A DNA stretch of 8,939 bases from O2-02-FULL-42-9 sp038043025 (GCA_038043025.1 JBBTCW010000072.1:1-8939); one strand, 5' to 3'. Positions 1 through 7,065 are shown, counted from the first letter of the stretch. The notes: generated by a model from the sequence alone, not told the origin. A program made the numbers and translations.

Positions 1-66
1 GTTTAGCTGTAGTTTAACTGACTATTCATTTACACAGAAATTTTTACAGTCTCGCGCCTGGCATTT

Positions 67-978
67 TTATTTTGCCTTTTTTAGCTCATTTAAAATGTTT
101 AAAGATTCTGATTCAAACCTGGAAAAAGCAAACCATTTTTTACCTAAATCTTTTAATGATGCGCCGATATGATAGGTTTCTTGTCCGTCGATAATTAAAA
201 ATCGATCATGCGTTCGCGAAAATTCTTTAATCTCAATCTTGGGGTATTGAGTATTATATTTATCAAGATCGAGCTTTAATTTTTCAGAGATGTTTTTAGT
301 ATAGATGGTGACAGAACAATTTTTCGATCTTTTAGATAATAACGTTAAAATCGACTCATCAATGTAATTGTCGATTAAAATAATCGATTTTTTTGCTTTT
401 TTTATTAATTGACAAACAAAAACGTAGGCATCAAAAACTTGACCATCAAAGAATATTCCTCGTTTTTTAATCAGAATATTGTCTTCTAGCGCGTTAAATA
501 TTCGTTCAAATTTGCCATCTGTTTTAGTTTCATGTGAAATTTGTCTCTTTTCAACAGATTCTAACCTTTGAAATAATTTACCATTGGAACGTAAAAAATT
601 CCGCATCGCTACAAAACTATTTATAATTTTGATGCTTATCTCTACGGCGGTTTTGCTCTTTAAGACAGCAGACAGCATGGATACGCCCTGTTCTGTAAAA
701 ACATAAGGAAGATATTTCCTGTGTTGGCCACGACGTAAATTCTTTAAGGTCGCAAATTGCGACCTTAAAATCTCAGATTCCTTTTCAGTAAGCTGAAACC
801 GAAACTCTTCGGGAAACCGGGCAATATTTCTTTTCACCTGTTCATTTAATCGTTTACTTTCAACGCCATATATTTTAGCCAGTTCACTATCTAGCATGAC
901 CTGTTTCCCTCGAACCGTATAGATTTTTTGCTGAATATTTTGGCTATCTAAAACAATACTGGTTGATTTTTTGCCCAT
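67..978 (-). CDS. ORF6N-domain DNA-binding protein with C-terminal PLD-like domain
   Basis: The product is 303 aa from the ATG at 978. Residues about 10-105 form an ORF6N domain, the DNA-binding module common on phages and mobile islands; signature segments are YTVRGKQVMLDSELAKIYGV, RFPEEFRFQLT and YLPYVFTEQGVSMLSAVL. A charged linker (130-165, probably coiled coil) follows, then a phospholipase-D-like half (175-290) with IILIDNYID, THDRFLIID (H257) and YHIGASLKDLGKKW. The strict HxK motif appears as HDR, so catalysis is doubtful. An earlier GTG at 1020 lies inside a palindrome and has no ribosome site. The ATG at 978 is preceded by AAGAAGGA with an 11-base spacer, so I prefer it. The gene stands alone, downstream of and in the same direction as the kinase gene, but with its own promoter-like region. 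The likely role is a DNA-binding regulator of a mobile island. The domain calls are firm; the biological role is inferred. Confidence 0.88.
   Translation of the reverse strand: MGKKSTSIVLDSQNIQQKIYTVRGKQVMLDSELAKIYGVESKRLNEQVKRNIARFPEEFRFQLTEKESEILRSQFATLKNLRRGQHRKYLPYVFTEQGVSMLSAVLKSKTAVEISIKIINSFVAMRNFLRSNGKLFQRLESVEKRQISHETKTDGKFERIFNALEDNILIKKRGIFFDGQVFDAYVFVCQLIKKAKKSIILIDNYIDESILTLLSKRSKNCSVTIYTKNISEKLKLDLDKYNTQYPKIEIKEFSRTHDRFLIIDGQETYHIGASLKDLGKKWFAFSRFESESLNILNELKKAK
743..769. repeat. 27-bp perfect palindrome inside the ORF6N gene
   Basis: Two 13-base arms, TTTAAGGTCGCAA (743-755) and TTGCGACCTTAAA (757-769), flank a single A at 756. The repeat lies in the coding sequence for the LRSQFATLK segment of the ORF6N domain. 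It could form a tight cruciform or mRNA hairpin, or serve as an internal protein-binding site. Confidence 0.7.
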
Positions 979-1002
979 AAACGTAAACGTCCTTCTTAAC
1001 AA

Positions 1003-1026
1003 ATTGTTGTGACATGTCACAACAAT
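1003..1026. promoter_or_regulatory. Perfect 24-bp palindrome, candidate operator of the ORF6N gene
   Basis: The half-site ATTGTTGTGACA (1003-1014) is followed directly by its exact reverse complement TGTCACAACAAT (1015-1026). It lies 25-48 bases upstream of the preferred ATG (978) and downstream of the promoter-like boxes. This is the expected place for an operator used in autoregulation by the DNA-binding product, or by another dimeric repressor. The symmetry is seen directly; the binding protein is inferred. Confidence 0.6.
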
Positions 1027-1028
1027 CT

Positions 1029-1061
1029 ATTTTGTGGTTATTTTGTGGTTATTTTGTGGGG
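1029..1061. repeat. Three tandem 11-bp repeats upstream of the ORF6N gene
   Basis: ATTTTGTGGTT occurs at 1029-1039 and 1040-1050, and again as ATTTTGTGGGG at 1051-1061. The array begins two bases beyond the 24-bp palindrome. It shares the TTGTG core with the palindrome half-site, so both could be bound by the same protein. The 11-base period, about one helical turn, would place the sites on one face of the DNA. Confidence 0.65.
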
Positions 1062-1098
1062 CGACAGGCCAAATTTTAAGCCACATCGATACAGGGTG

Positions 1099-1126
1099 AT
1101 TATCTTGTTATCACCACTATTGTCAA
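1099..1126 (-). promoter_or_regulatory. Sigma70-like promoter for the ORF6N gene
   Basis: On the minus strand TTGACA (1126-1121) is followed after 16 bases by GATAAT (1104-1099). An inverted repeat GGTGAT (1095-1100) / ATCACC (1110-1115) overlaps the -10 box and may be a regulator site. Transcription would start near 1092, leaving a leader of about 110 bases that contains the 11-bp repeats and the 24-bp palindrome. Confidence 0.5.
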
Positions 1127-1133
1127 GGCTTAA

Positions 1134-1277
1134 ATGATACTTAATGGTATTATCGTCGAGTATATCGGTAGTACTTCATTTTCTGTAACAGACCCTAAGA
1201 AAAATACCAAGTCGTTTTTCAAATCAATCGGTAGAAACATGACAACTCTTCCCAATCACAGATTGCAGTGTCGATAA
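1134..1277 (+). pseudogene. Short ORF carrying a GrpB-motif remnant
   Basis: A 47-codon plus-strand frame starts at ATG 1134, five bases after AAGG, and ends at TAA 1275. Residues 5-15 read GIIVEYIGSTS, matching DIIVEHIGSTS of the GrpB domain encoded at 6410-6442. At DNA level 1148-1178 matches 6412-6442 at 28 of 31 bases, and two of the three differences are silent in this frame. After TCA (1178) the frame no longer resembles GrpB, and its end runs antisense into the kinase gene. I read it as a broken-off piece of a GrpB-family gene. Whether the small frame is translated is unknown. Confidence 0.4.
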
Positions 1278-3122
1278 GACAATCGGTTTGGTAAGAACTT
1301 TATTTGCACCGGCTTGCAAACAAGCATCGGCATCTTCTTTAAATGCATGTGCGGTTAAAGCGATAATAGGAAGATCTTTGCCTTTTTGGGTCGCACGAAT
1401 ATGTTTGATCACATCAATTCCACTCATATCAGGCAATCCAAGATCCGATAGCACAATATCAAAAGTCGATTTTTCGAACAAGGCGATGGCTTGTGTGCCC
1501 GTACTGGCGATTTCAAATGTACAGCCAAGCTGAGATAAAAAAGTAGTGAGTACTTTTTGATTTAATGGATTATCTTCGATAATTAACAGATGCTTTTTTT
1601 CAAATTTTGTATTATTTATTTTCGCTAAAGGCAATTTTTTAGTTTTTTCTGTCTTAAGGGCATGAACTGATTCATGCAGGGGAAACGTAAACCACACCGT
1701 TGTTCCTTGATTCTCCGCGCTGCTGATGCCAATGTCACCCTTCATTAATTCAACCAAGTTTTTGCAAATAGACAATCCCAATCCTGAACCCATATATTTT
1801 CGTGTATAACTGGAATCTATTTGCGTAAATCGATCGAAGGCATGCGGTAAAAATTCAGCGGGAATGCCAATGCCGGTGTCGCTTACACACACTTTGATTT
1901 GCGAAGTAGACGCCAGCTTTTCAACAGACACGGTAATTTCACCTGTATGGGTAAACTTAATCGCATTGCTTAAAAGGTTAATTAATATTTGCCGAAGTGC
2001 AATCGCATCAGCGATTATTATTTTTGGCACCTCTTCATCATAATGAATTGTTAGCTGAATTGCCTGATGTTCAAGTTGATGGCTAATATTTGTAACCGTT
2101 GAAGAGACCAGATGATGAAAATCCAGGGGTTCATCATGCAACTGTATTTTATTTGCCTCAATTTTGGCAAACACTAGGATATCATTGATTAACTTGGTGA
2201 GATGTTGGCTCGAATCAAGAATAGTGTTTATTGCGCTTTTTTGATCCTTCGTAAGATTTTGCTCTGCCAAAATTTGTGCCATTCCAAAAATAGCATTTAA
2301 TGGTGTCCGAAATTCATGACTAATGGTCGCCAGAAAATTTGATTTTGCTTGATTGGCTGTTTCGGCTTTTTCTTTTGCTTCAAGCAAAGCACGTTGAGTA
2401 TTTTTTAGTTCTGTAATATCAAGATAGGTGCCTAGAACGCCATTGATATTACCTGCTCGATCTCTCATGGGTACTTTATTCGTCAATATCATGAGTTGAG
2501 ACCCATCGAGTTGGTATTGCGGTTCTTCAATATTTAATTTGGGCGATCCTGTTTTCATTATTTCAAGATCATCTTGACGAAATCGTTTTGTTTCTTCAGG
2601 CTTCCAGGGAAGGTCATAGTCCGTTTTACCCACAATATCCTCTGGTCTTTTTAGCCCGACCTGTTTGGCAAAATTTTCATTACACCCCCGCAAGATGAGA
2701 TCTTTATCTTTCCAAAAAATATAAGAAGGAACTTTTTTAGCAATATAAGATAAAACATAAAGTTCATCTTTTAATTTATTGATTTCAATTGAATTTTCTA
2801 TAAATACGATATAAACATTTTGCTGCATTTCAGCATGATACATCGCTGAAATGATCCAATTAAAAGGCTGATTTAGTTTATTACCGGCACAAACTGTGAT
2901 CGTTTTATGGGGTGATTGATCAAAAATATCAAAAGATTTAATGTTTGAAAATGGATCAGCAATGTTTATATTTTGACATATCGTGTCAAACGATTGGCCT
3001 AATATGTTTTGCTTTGGATCTTGCAAAAAGGTTATAGCCGGTTGGTTAAAAGCCAAAACTTCAAGATCTTGCGATAGAATAAAAGCAGGATAGGGTAAAA
3101 TGTTAATGGAAATATGACACAT
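1224..3122 (-). CDS. Soluble hybrid histidine kinase (PAS-PAS-HisKA-HATPase-REC)
   Basis: This is a 632-aa cytoplasmic sensor kinase with no membrane segment visible. An N-terminal PAS-like region (about 8-110) precedes a clear PAS domain (about 125-238) with FWKDKDLILRGCN, VGKTDYDLPW and VLGTYLDIT. A short coiled linker leads to HisKA with the phosphorylated histidine in ISHEFRTP (H269). The ATPase domain has the N box LLSNAIKF (N386), G1 DTGIGI (415-420) and G2 GSGLGLS (445-451). The C-terminal receiver has the acidic pair E516/D517, phospho-acceptor D560 in VLSDLGLPDMSG, T590 and K612 in LTKP. No HPt domain or response regulator lies next to it, so it probably feeds a phosphorelay encoded elsewhere. 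The ATG at 3122 has no strong ribosome site, but an in-frame TAA just upstream blocks extension. The signal sensed by the PAS domains cannot be read from sequence. Confidence 0.93.
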   Translation of the reverse strand: MCHISINILPYPAFILSQDLEVLAFNQPAITFLQDPKQNILGQSFDTICQNINIADPFSNIKSFDIFDQSPHKTITVCAGNKLNQPFNWIISAMYHAEMQQNVYIVFIENSIEINKLKDELYVLSYIAKKVPSYIFWKDKDLILRGCNENFAKQVGLKRPEDIVGKTDYDLPWKPEETKRFRQDDLEIMKTGSPKLNIEEPQYQLDGSQLMILTNKVPMRDRAGNINGVLGTYLDITELKNTQRALLEAKEKAETANQAKSNFLATISHEFRTPLNAIFGMAQILAEQNLTKDQKSAINTILDSSQHLTKLINDILVFAKIEANKIQLHDEPLDFHHLVSSTVTNISHQLEHQAIQLTIHYDEEVPKIIIADAIALRQILINLLSNAIKFTHTGEITVSVEKLASTSQIKVCVSDTGIGIPAEFLPHAFDRFTQIDSSYTRKYMGSGLGLSICKNLVELMKGDIGISSAENQGTTVWFTFPLHESVHALKTEKTKKLPLAKINNTKFEKKHLLIIEDNPLNQKVLTTFLSQLGCTFEIASTGTQAIALFEKSTFDIVLSDLGLPDMSGIDVIKHIRATQKGKDLPIIALTAHAFKEDADACLQAGANKVLTKPIVLSTLQSVIGKSCHVSTD

Positions 3123-3167
3123 ATTGCGGTTATTTAGCCATCTTATCTTTGAAGTATCTTGTGTATC

Positions 3168-3195
3168 ACTATAGAAGAATTGTTTTTTTAGTCAA
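3168..3195 (-). promoter_or_regulatory. Sigma70-like promoter of the hybrid kinase gene
   Basis: On the minus strand TTGACT (3195-3190) and TATAGT (3173-3168) are separated by 16 bases. Transcription would start near 3160, about 40 bases before the kinase ATG at 3122. It is the stronger of the minus-strand candidates in the divergent spacer 3123-3425. Confidence 0.6.
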
Positions 3196-3256
3196 GCTTA
3201 CAATTAAAAAGCATTTTCTCGTACATTGTCTAAGGTTAATAATTGACTTTGCTGAT

Positions 3257-3293
3257 ATGATTTTTCTGACAAAATCATTGTGATTTGTATAAA
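3257..3293 (+). promoter_or_regulatory. Promoter and overlapping inverted repeat of the SAHH-like/Dph6-like operon
   Basis: CTGACA (3266-3271) and TATAAA (3288-3293) lie 16 bases apart on the plus strand, giving a start near 3300 and a leader of about 125 bases. A perfect 8-bp inverted repeat, ATGATTTT (3257-3264) and AAAATCAT (3271-3278), brackets the -35 box and is a plausible repressor site. The rest of the spacer 3123-3425 shows no gene. Confidence 0.5.
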
Positions 3294-3425
3294 ATTTTTG
3301 TATCATGTCAGTTAAGTTGAATGAAAATTGTCAGTCGTAAGTTTCACAATCGTAAATCTTATGATTTTGGCAATCTCCTCCAGGGATGGAATCTTTATAA
3401 ATTTTTAATCATGACAGGTGATATT

Positions 3426-4865
3426 ATGCCTCTTCCTCAAGAAAAAATTGATGAGTTATATCAAGCCGCCACGACAGGAGATGTTGCTATTCCGGCAACT
3501 GATATACAATGTTTATTATCATTAGAAAAAGAGTGGAGTATGACTCGGCCGTTTGCGGGCAAAACAATTCTGTTTAATCAACATCTCACTAAAATCACAT
3601 TAATAGAAATTTGGGTGCTCTTAAGAGCGGGCGCAGATGTTCACGTGACCGCGACTGAAGATTTAAAAATTCATGCAAATACATTGGATCCTATTCGCGC
3701 TTCCGGCTTACCTTATTATGAAAAAGGCGCCATTCCTGAGGGGATAAAATTTGATGCCATTGTTGATTGTGGTGGTACATTGTATGCACGTAATTTGGCT
3801 CCAAGCATTGAATTAACACATGTGCCTCAGTCTGTTTATTCTGTTGGAACTTATCCATGCATCAGTGTAGATGGCAATGCGCAAGGTGAAGGGACAAAAA
3901 CCAAAAAAATTGAAACCATGTGCGGTACGGGAGATGCATTTGTTCGAAGATTGTATCAAGAACTGCAAGCGCAGTTATTGTTGGTATTTCGTCCTGCCAC
4001 TGCAATGTTAAAATTACCTGCATTTATCGGCGCGGCCATGTCGCCGAGTGCCATGATCAGCGATAATCGATATATTATTTTTGGTTATGGAAAGGTCGGA
4101 GAGGGGATTGTTGCCGCATTAATGTCAGCGGGCGCATCGGCACAAAATATTAGCATTGTCGATGTTGATGAAAGCCGTCAATTTAATGTTCCGCCGGAAA
4201 CGCATTTTTTTCATTTAGAGCCAAATAAAAGAGATCCTTTATATGAAGGCAAGCGAGCAAGAATTAAAACACAGGCTGAATCTACATTTTGTGTGGTCAT
4301 GGCAACAGGTATTGAAAATGCATTATCCGATCATTTTGATCAGGAAGAATTAGCCAAAGTGAAAATCATAGCCAACATGGGTACTCCGGATGAAATTGGC
4401 TCTCGTTTTAAAGAAGGCGAGCAATTGCCATTTGGAAGGGGTACTGCAAATTTTATAGGGCTAGATTTTCCAACAACGCCTATTTATTTAGATGCTATTT
4501 TTACGCTACTATTAAAGGGTGTTTATGAGGCGATATTTAATTTAACACAATATAAGCCAGGTTTTAATGTGGTGGATCAAAAAATTGATCGTCAAGTATT
4601 AGGAGAATGGACGAGAATCAATGGTGGAAAAAAATGGTCACATCCCGATGTCTACAGAAAGTTGTGTGCTATTATTAATGGCGATGAAGAAATTAGAGCT
4701 CTTTTGCGTCCACCTGTATCGCCGCCGCTTGCAGTAGATAAGAAATCTCCACGAAGACACTTAGATCCACCAACCGAGTTGTTTCGTAGTATTTCATGTC
4801 CCCCTCCAGAAGATGTGGGAGCCAATATCAGTCCGACTGCGCCTGTTTTTCCTCATTTCGCTTGA
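3426..4865 (+). CDS. S-adenosylhomocysteine-hydrolase-like NAD-binding protein
   Basis: The product is 479 aa from the ATG at 3426, which has AGGTGA four bases upstream. In-frame ATGs at 3321 and 3411 lack such a site. Residues 45-120 (TILFNQHLTKITLIEIWVLL, FDAIVDCGGTLYA) resemble the substrate domain of adenosylhomocysteinase. A Rossmann fold follows with GYGKVGEG (220-227) and acidic VDVDES at the end of the next strand; VVMATGIENALSDHF (290-304) matches the VTTTG segment of SAHH. Family hallmarks look changed. The segment before the Rossmann fold (KLPAFIGAAMSPSAM) lacks the usual Lys/Asp pair, the GHFD motif reads NMGTPDE, and the canonical C-terminal NAD-contact tail is replaced by a proline-rich end. 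It therefore probably binds NAD but acts on a different substrate, or is regulatory. It is followed after 10 bases by the Dph6-like gene, with which it likely forms an operon. Confidence 0.72.
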   Translation: MPLPQEKIDELYQAATTGDVAIPATDIQCLLSLEKEWSMTRPFAGKTILFNQHLTKITLIEIWVLLRAGADVHVTATEDLKIHANTLDPIRASGLPYYEKGAIPEGIKFDAIVDCGGTLYARNLAPSIELTHVPQSVYSVGTYPCISVDGNAQGEGTKTKKIETMCGTGDAFVRRLYQELQAQLLLVFRPATAMLKLPAFIGAAMSPSAMISDNRYIIFGYGKVGEGIVAALMSAGASAQNISIVDVDESRQFNVPPETHFFHLEPNKRDPLYEGKRARIKTQAESTFCVVMATGIENALSDHFDQEELAKVKIIANMGTPDEIGSRFKEGEQLPFGRGTANFIGLDFPTTPIYLDAIFTLLLKGVYEAIFNLTQYKPGFNVVDQKIDRQVLGEWTRINGGKKWSHPDVYRKLCAIINGDEEIRALLRPPVSPPLAVDKKSPRRHLDPPTELFRSISCPPPEDVGANISPTAPVFPHFA

Positions 4866-4875
4866 AATATTGGCC

Positions 4876-5568
4876 ATGTGTAATTTTTTTTGTTCTTGGA
4901 GTGGTGGAAAAGATTCATGCTTATCCTTGTATAAGGCAATACAAAGAGGTGATCGTCCAAAGTTTTTATTAACCACCTGCATTGAGACAGGCGGGCGTTC
5001 CCGTTCTCATGGATTATCGTTAGAAATTTTTCGGGCTCATGCTTTAGCTTTAAATATACCATTATTCACTATTGATACTACCTGGGCAGATTATCGCAAT
5101 AATTTTATCCGCGCTATTGAAACCCTTAAAACTAAAGAGCCTTCCATTATGCAGGGTGTTTTTGGCGATATTGATAATGAGGCAAATGGACAATGGGAAA
5201 AAGATGTTTGCCAAGCGACAGATATAACAGCCTATTTGCCTCTTTGGAAAATGGAACGCAGAGTGGTATTGCGTGAATTTTTAGATTTAGGTTTTAAAGC
5301 AATGATTGTAGCAGTAGATTCTATTCGATTACACCCAGAATATTTGGGTAGAATTCTGGATGAGGCATTAGTCAAAGAATTTGAAGCAAATGGAATTGAT
5401 CCCTGCGGAGAAAATGGGGAATATCATACGGTTGTTTTTGATGGCCCTATTTTAGCGTTTCCTTTAGTTTTAGAGAGGGGAATTGTTGTTACGCGATCAG
5501 GGTATCATTTTTTAGATGTTACATTGTCGCGACAATATGCGCATAGTCATCCAGATAATTATCCATAA
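4876..5568 (+). CDS. Dph6/COG2102-type ATP-pyrophosphatase (diphthine-ammonia ligase family)
   Basis: The product is 230 aa from the ATG at 4876, ten bases after the preceding stop. There is no clear ribosome site, so translation is probably coupled. The PP-loop SGGKDS (9-14) binds ATP; GVFGDI (94-99), LPLW (121-124) and GENGEYHT (178-185, family form EGGEYET) are typical of the family. Members adenylate a carboxyl group and form an amide. The eukaryotic/archaeal member amidates diphthine on EF2, but bacteria lack diphthamide, so the substrate here is unknown. The last seven residues (SHPDNYP) and the TAA stop are encoded by the left terminal repeat of a MITE starting at 5543, just after the usual end of the domain (GYHFLDV). 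The native C-terminus has therefore been replaced, but the catalytic domain looks intact. Confidence 0.85.
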   Translation: MCNFFCSWSGGKDSCLSLYKAIQRGDRPKFLLTTCIETGGRSRSHGLSLEIFRAHALALNIPLFTIDTTWADYRNNFIRAIETLKTKEPSIMQGVFGDIDNEANGQWEKDVCQATDITAYLPLWKMERRVVLREFLDLGFKAMIVAVDSIRLHPEYLGRILDEALVKEFEANGIDPCGENGEYHTVVFDGPILAFPLVLERGIVVTRSGYHFLDVTLSRQYAHSHPDNYP

Positions 5569-5724
5569 TAAAGCGCGCCGAGATTGGGGTTAGATTTGGA
5601 CGTTCTGATTGAGAGAAAATGCGAGCATAGTTATTCTATGTAAGCGTTTTCTCGAATGAAGAACGTTCAAAGATTACCCCAAGATCGGTGATGATTTGTT
5701 ATGGATAATTATCTGGATGACTAT
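5543..5724 (+). mobile_element. 182-bp palindromic MITE, copy 1
   Basis: Perfect 26-bp terminal inverted repeats lie at 5543-5568 (beginning ATAGTCATCCAGATAATT) and 5699-5724. The interior is itself an imperfect palindrome folding around CATAG-TTATT-CTATG (5626-5640), so the whole element can snap back into one long hairpin. It encodes no protein. A TA dinucleotide just inside each end (TA-GTCATCC and GGATGAC-TA) would fit a TA target duplication, as in IS630/Tc1-mariner relatives; this family link is inferred. The left repeat forms the end of the Dph6-like gene. The rest of the gap to 5821 holds the promoter of the next gene. Confidence 0.88.
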
Positions 5725-5757
5725 AGCTCAGACTTGAAGTGACTGTTTAGAATACGA

Positions 5758-5785
5758 TTGACTTTTCGGCTAAGTATGTTATACA
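5758..5785 (+). promoter_or_regulatory. Extended -10 promoter of the flavodoxin-GrpB gene
   Basis: TTGACT (5758-5763) and TATACA (5780-5785) are 16 bases apart, and a TG one base before the -10 box makes an extended -10. It lies between MITE copy 1 and the gene, so the gene carries its own promoter inside the MITE-bounded block. A GGAG ribosome site at 5813-5816 precedes the ATG at 5822 by five bases. Confidence 0.55.
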
Positions 5786-5821
5786 CCCAGCCTCAAGATA
5801 TATCAACAGCCTGGAGCTACG

Positions 5822-6826
5822 ATGAAATCTTTAGTTATTTATTATTCTTTGACCGGCAATGTAAAATTTCTTGCCGAAGCAATGGCAAAAACCATCGATG
5901 CAGATTTGTTAGAACTAGAACTTGCTGAAAAAGACATGAATCCAAAAGGTTTTATGAAATTTTTGTGGGGCGGCAAACAAGTGTTCAGTAAAAAACAACC
6001 CGAACTATTACTATTTGACAAAAACCCAGAAGATTATGATTTATTCATTATTGGAACACCGGTTTGGGCATGGACTTATGCACCGGCATTGCGAACATTC
6101 TTTGCCAACACCAATCTATCAAACAAAAAAATCGCTTTGTTTTGTTGCCATGGCGGCGGAAAAGGGCAGACGTTACAGAAAATGAAAGCCGCATTAGGCG
6201 ATAATGATTTTATTGGCGAAATCGATTTCTTTGAGCCTTTAAAAAAAGATACGCAAGCAAAAAAACAGCAAGCGATAGAGTGGGCGAGAAGCTTCATCAC
6301 GCTTGATCAGCGTTTTTTAAATCGCGAAGTCGTTATCACGCCACACGATGATCGGTGGAAAAACATGTTTGATGCTGAGAAAGCAAAAATTTTATCGGCA
6401 GTGCATTATGATATTATTGTCGAGCATATCGGTAGTACATCAATAGCAGGGTTAGCGGCAAAACCAATTATCGATATCGTGATCGGCACAAAAGATTTAA
6501 GCATGGCAGATGCATGCATCAAGCCGCTTAAAACGATTGATTACGAATATGTCGCTAAATTAGAAGAAAAATTTCCAGACAGACGATTTTTGCATCGCGG
6601 CTTGAATCTACCCAATCAACATTATCATTTGCACATGGTGGCACGAGACAGTGTTTTTTGGCATGATCATCTGTTTTTTAGAGATTATTTGCGAACGCAT
6701 AAACAAGCCATGATGGATTATCAAACTTTAAAAGAAGATCTCGCCAAAAAGTATAAAAATGATGTTTGGGGTTATTGCGAAGCTAAATCTGAGTTTATTC
6801 AAGATATCTTAAAGAAAAAAAATTAA
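5822..6826 (+). CDS. Flavodoxin-like / GrpB (UPF0157) fusion protein
   Basis: The product is 334 aa with no signal peptide. Residues 1-160 are flavodoxin-like: the phosphate loop is YYSLTGNVK (7-15) and the isoalloxazine-side loop is GTPVWAWTYAPALR (78-91), followed by FCCHGGGKGQT (108-117). Residues 168-334 are a complete GrpB/UPF0157 domain of the nucleotidyltransferase fold: REVVITPHDDRWKNMFDAEK, EHIGSTSIAGLAAKPIIDI (GSTS 204-207, D218), YHLHMV (268-273) and FWHDHLFFRDYLRTH. The two halves join in one unbroken frame through a short linker around LDQRFLN (161-167). Each half is near the normal length for its family, so this is a whole-domain fusion. The function of GrpB is not established; pairing with an FMN domain suggests a redox-linked or nucleotide-dependent reaction, which is inference. 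It is the only gene between the two inverted MITE copies. Confidence 0.85.
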   Translation: MKSLVIYYSLTGNVKFLAEAMAKTIDADLLELELAEKDMNPKGFMKFLWGGKQVFSKKQPELLLFDKNPEDYDLFIIGTPVWAWTYAPALRTFFANTNLSNKKIALFCCHGGGKGQTLQKMKAALGDNDFIGEIDFFEPLKKDTQAKKQQAIEWARSFITLDQRFLNREVVITPHDDRWKNMFDAEKAKILSAVHYDIIVEHIGSTSIAGLAAKPIIDIVIGTKDLSMADACIKPLKTIDYEYVAKLEEKFPDRRFLHRGLNLPNQHYHLHMVARDSVFWHDHLFFRDYLRTHKQAMMDYQTLKEDLAKKYKNDVWGYCEAKSEFIQDILKKKN

Positions 6827-6861
6827 ATTACATATGAAGCAGTTGGAAAAAATTCTGATAT

Positions 6862-7043
6862 ATAGTCATCCAGATAATTATCCATAAAAAATCATCACCG
6901 ATCTTGGGGTCATCTTTGAACGTTCTTCATTCGAGAAAACGCTTACATAGAATAACTATGCTCGCATTTTCTCTCAATCAGAACGTCCAAATCTAACCCC
7001 AATCTCGGCGCGCTTTATTATGGATAATTATCTGGATGACTAT
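6862..7043 (-). mobile_element. 182-bp palindromic MITE, copy 2 (inverted relative to copy 1)
   Basis: The 26-bp terminal repeats are at 6862-6887 and 7018-7043. When reverse-complemented it matches copy 1 over all 182 bases except two (corresponding to 5675 T/G and 5698 G/T in copy 1). The near identity implies recent duplication or ongoing homogenisation. It lies 35 bases after the stop of the flavodoxin-GrpB gene and could fold in its transcript as a long 3' hairpin. Confidence 0.88.
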
Positions 7044-7065
7044 AGTATTTAAAATGTGAAGATTT

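Noticed and set aside
1..66. Possible IS256-type end (TTTACACAGAAATTTTTACAG at about 30-50)
   Set aside because: It looks vaguely like such ends, but no transposase or second end is visible and the window edge cuts it off.
1288..1533. Plus-strand open frame of 81 codons
   Set aside because: It is antisense to the receiver domain of the kinase, which has all its catalytic residues; the frame resembles no protein family.
4794..5062. Two minus-strand open frames of 60-70 codons
   Set aside because: They are shadows of the SAHH-like and Dph6-like genes, without ribosome sites or recognisable domains.
6076..6300. Minus-strand frame of 74 codons
   Set aside because: It is antisense to the flavodoxin domain, whose motifs are clear.
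5543..7043. CRISPR array or integron from repeated sequences
   Set aside because: There are only two copies, inverted and 1.1 kb apart, with no regular spacers and no integrase.
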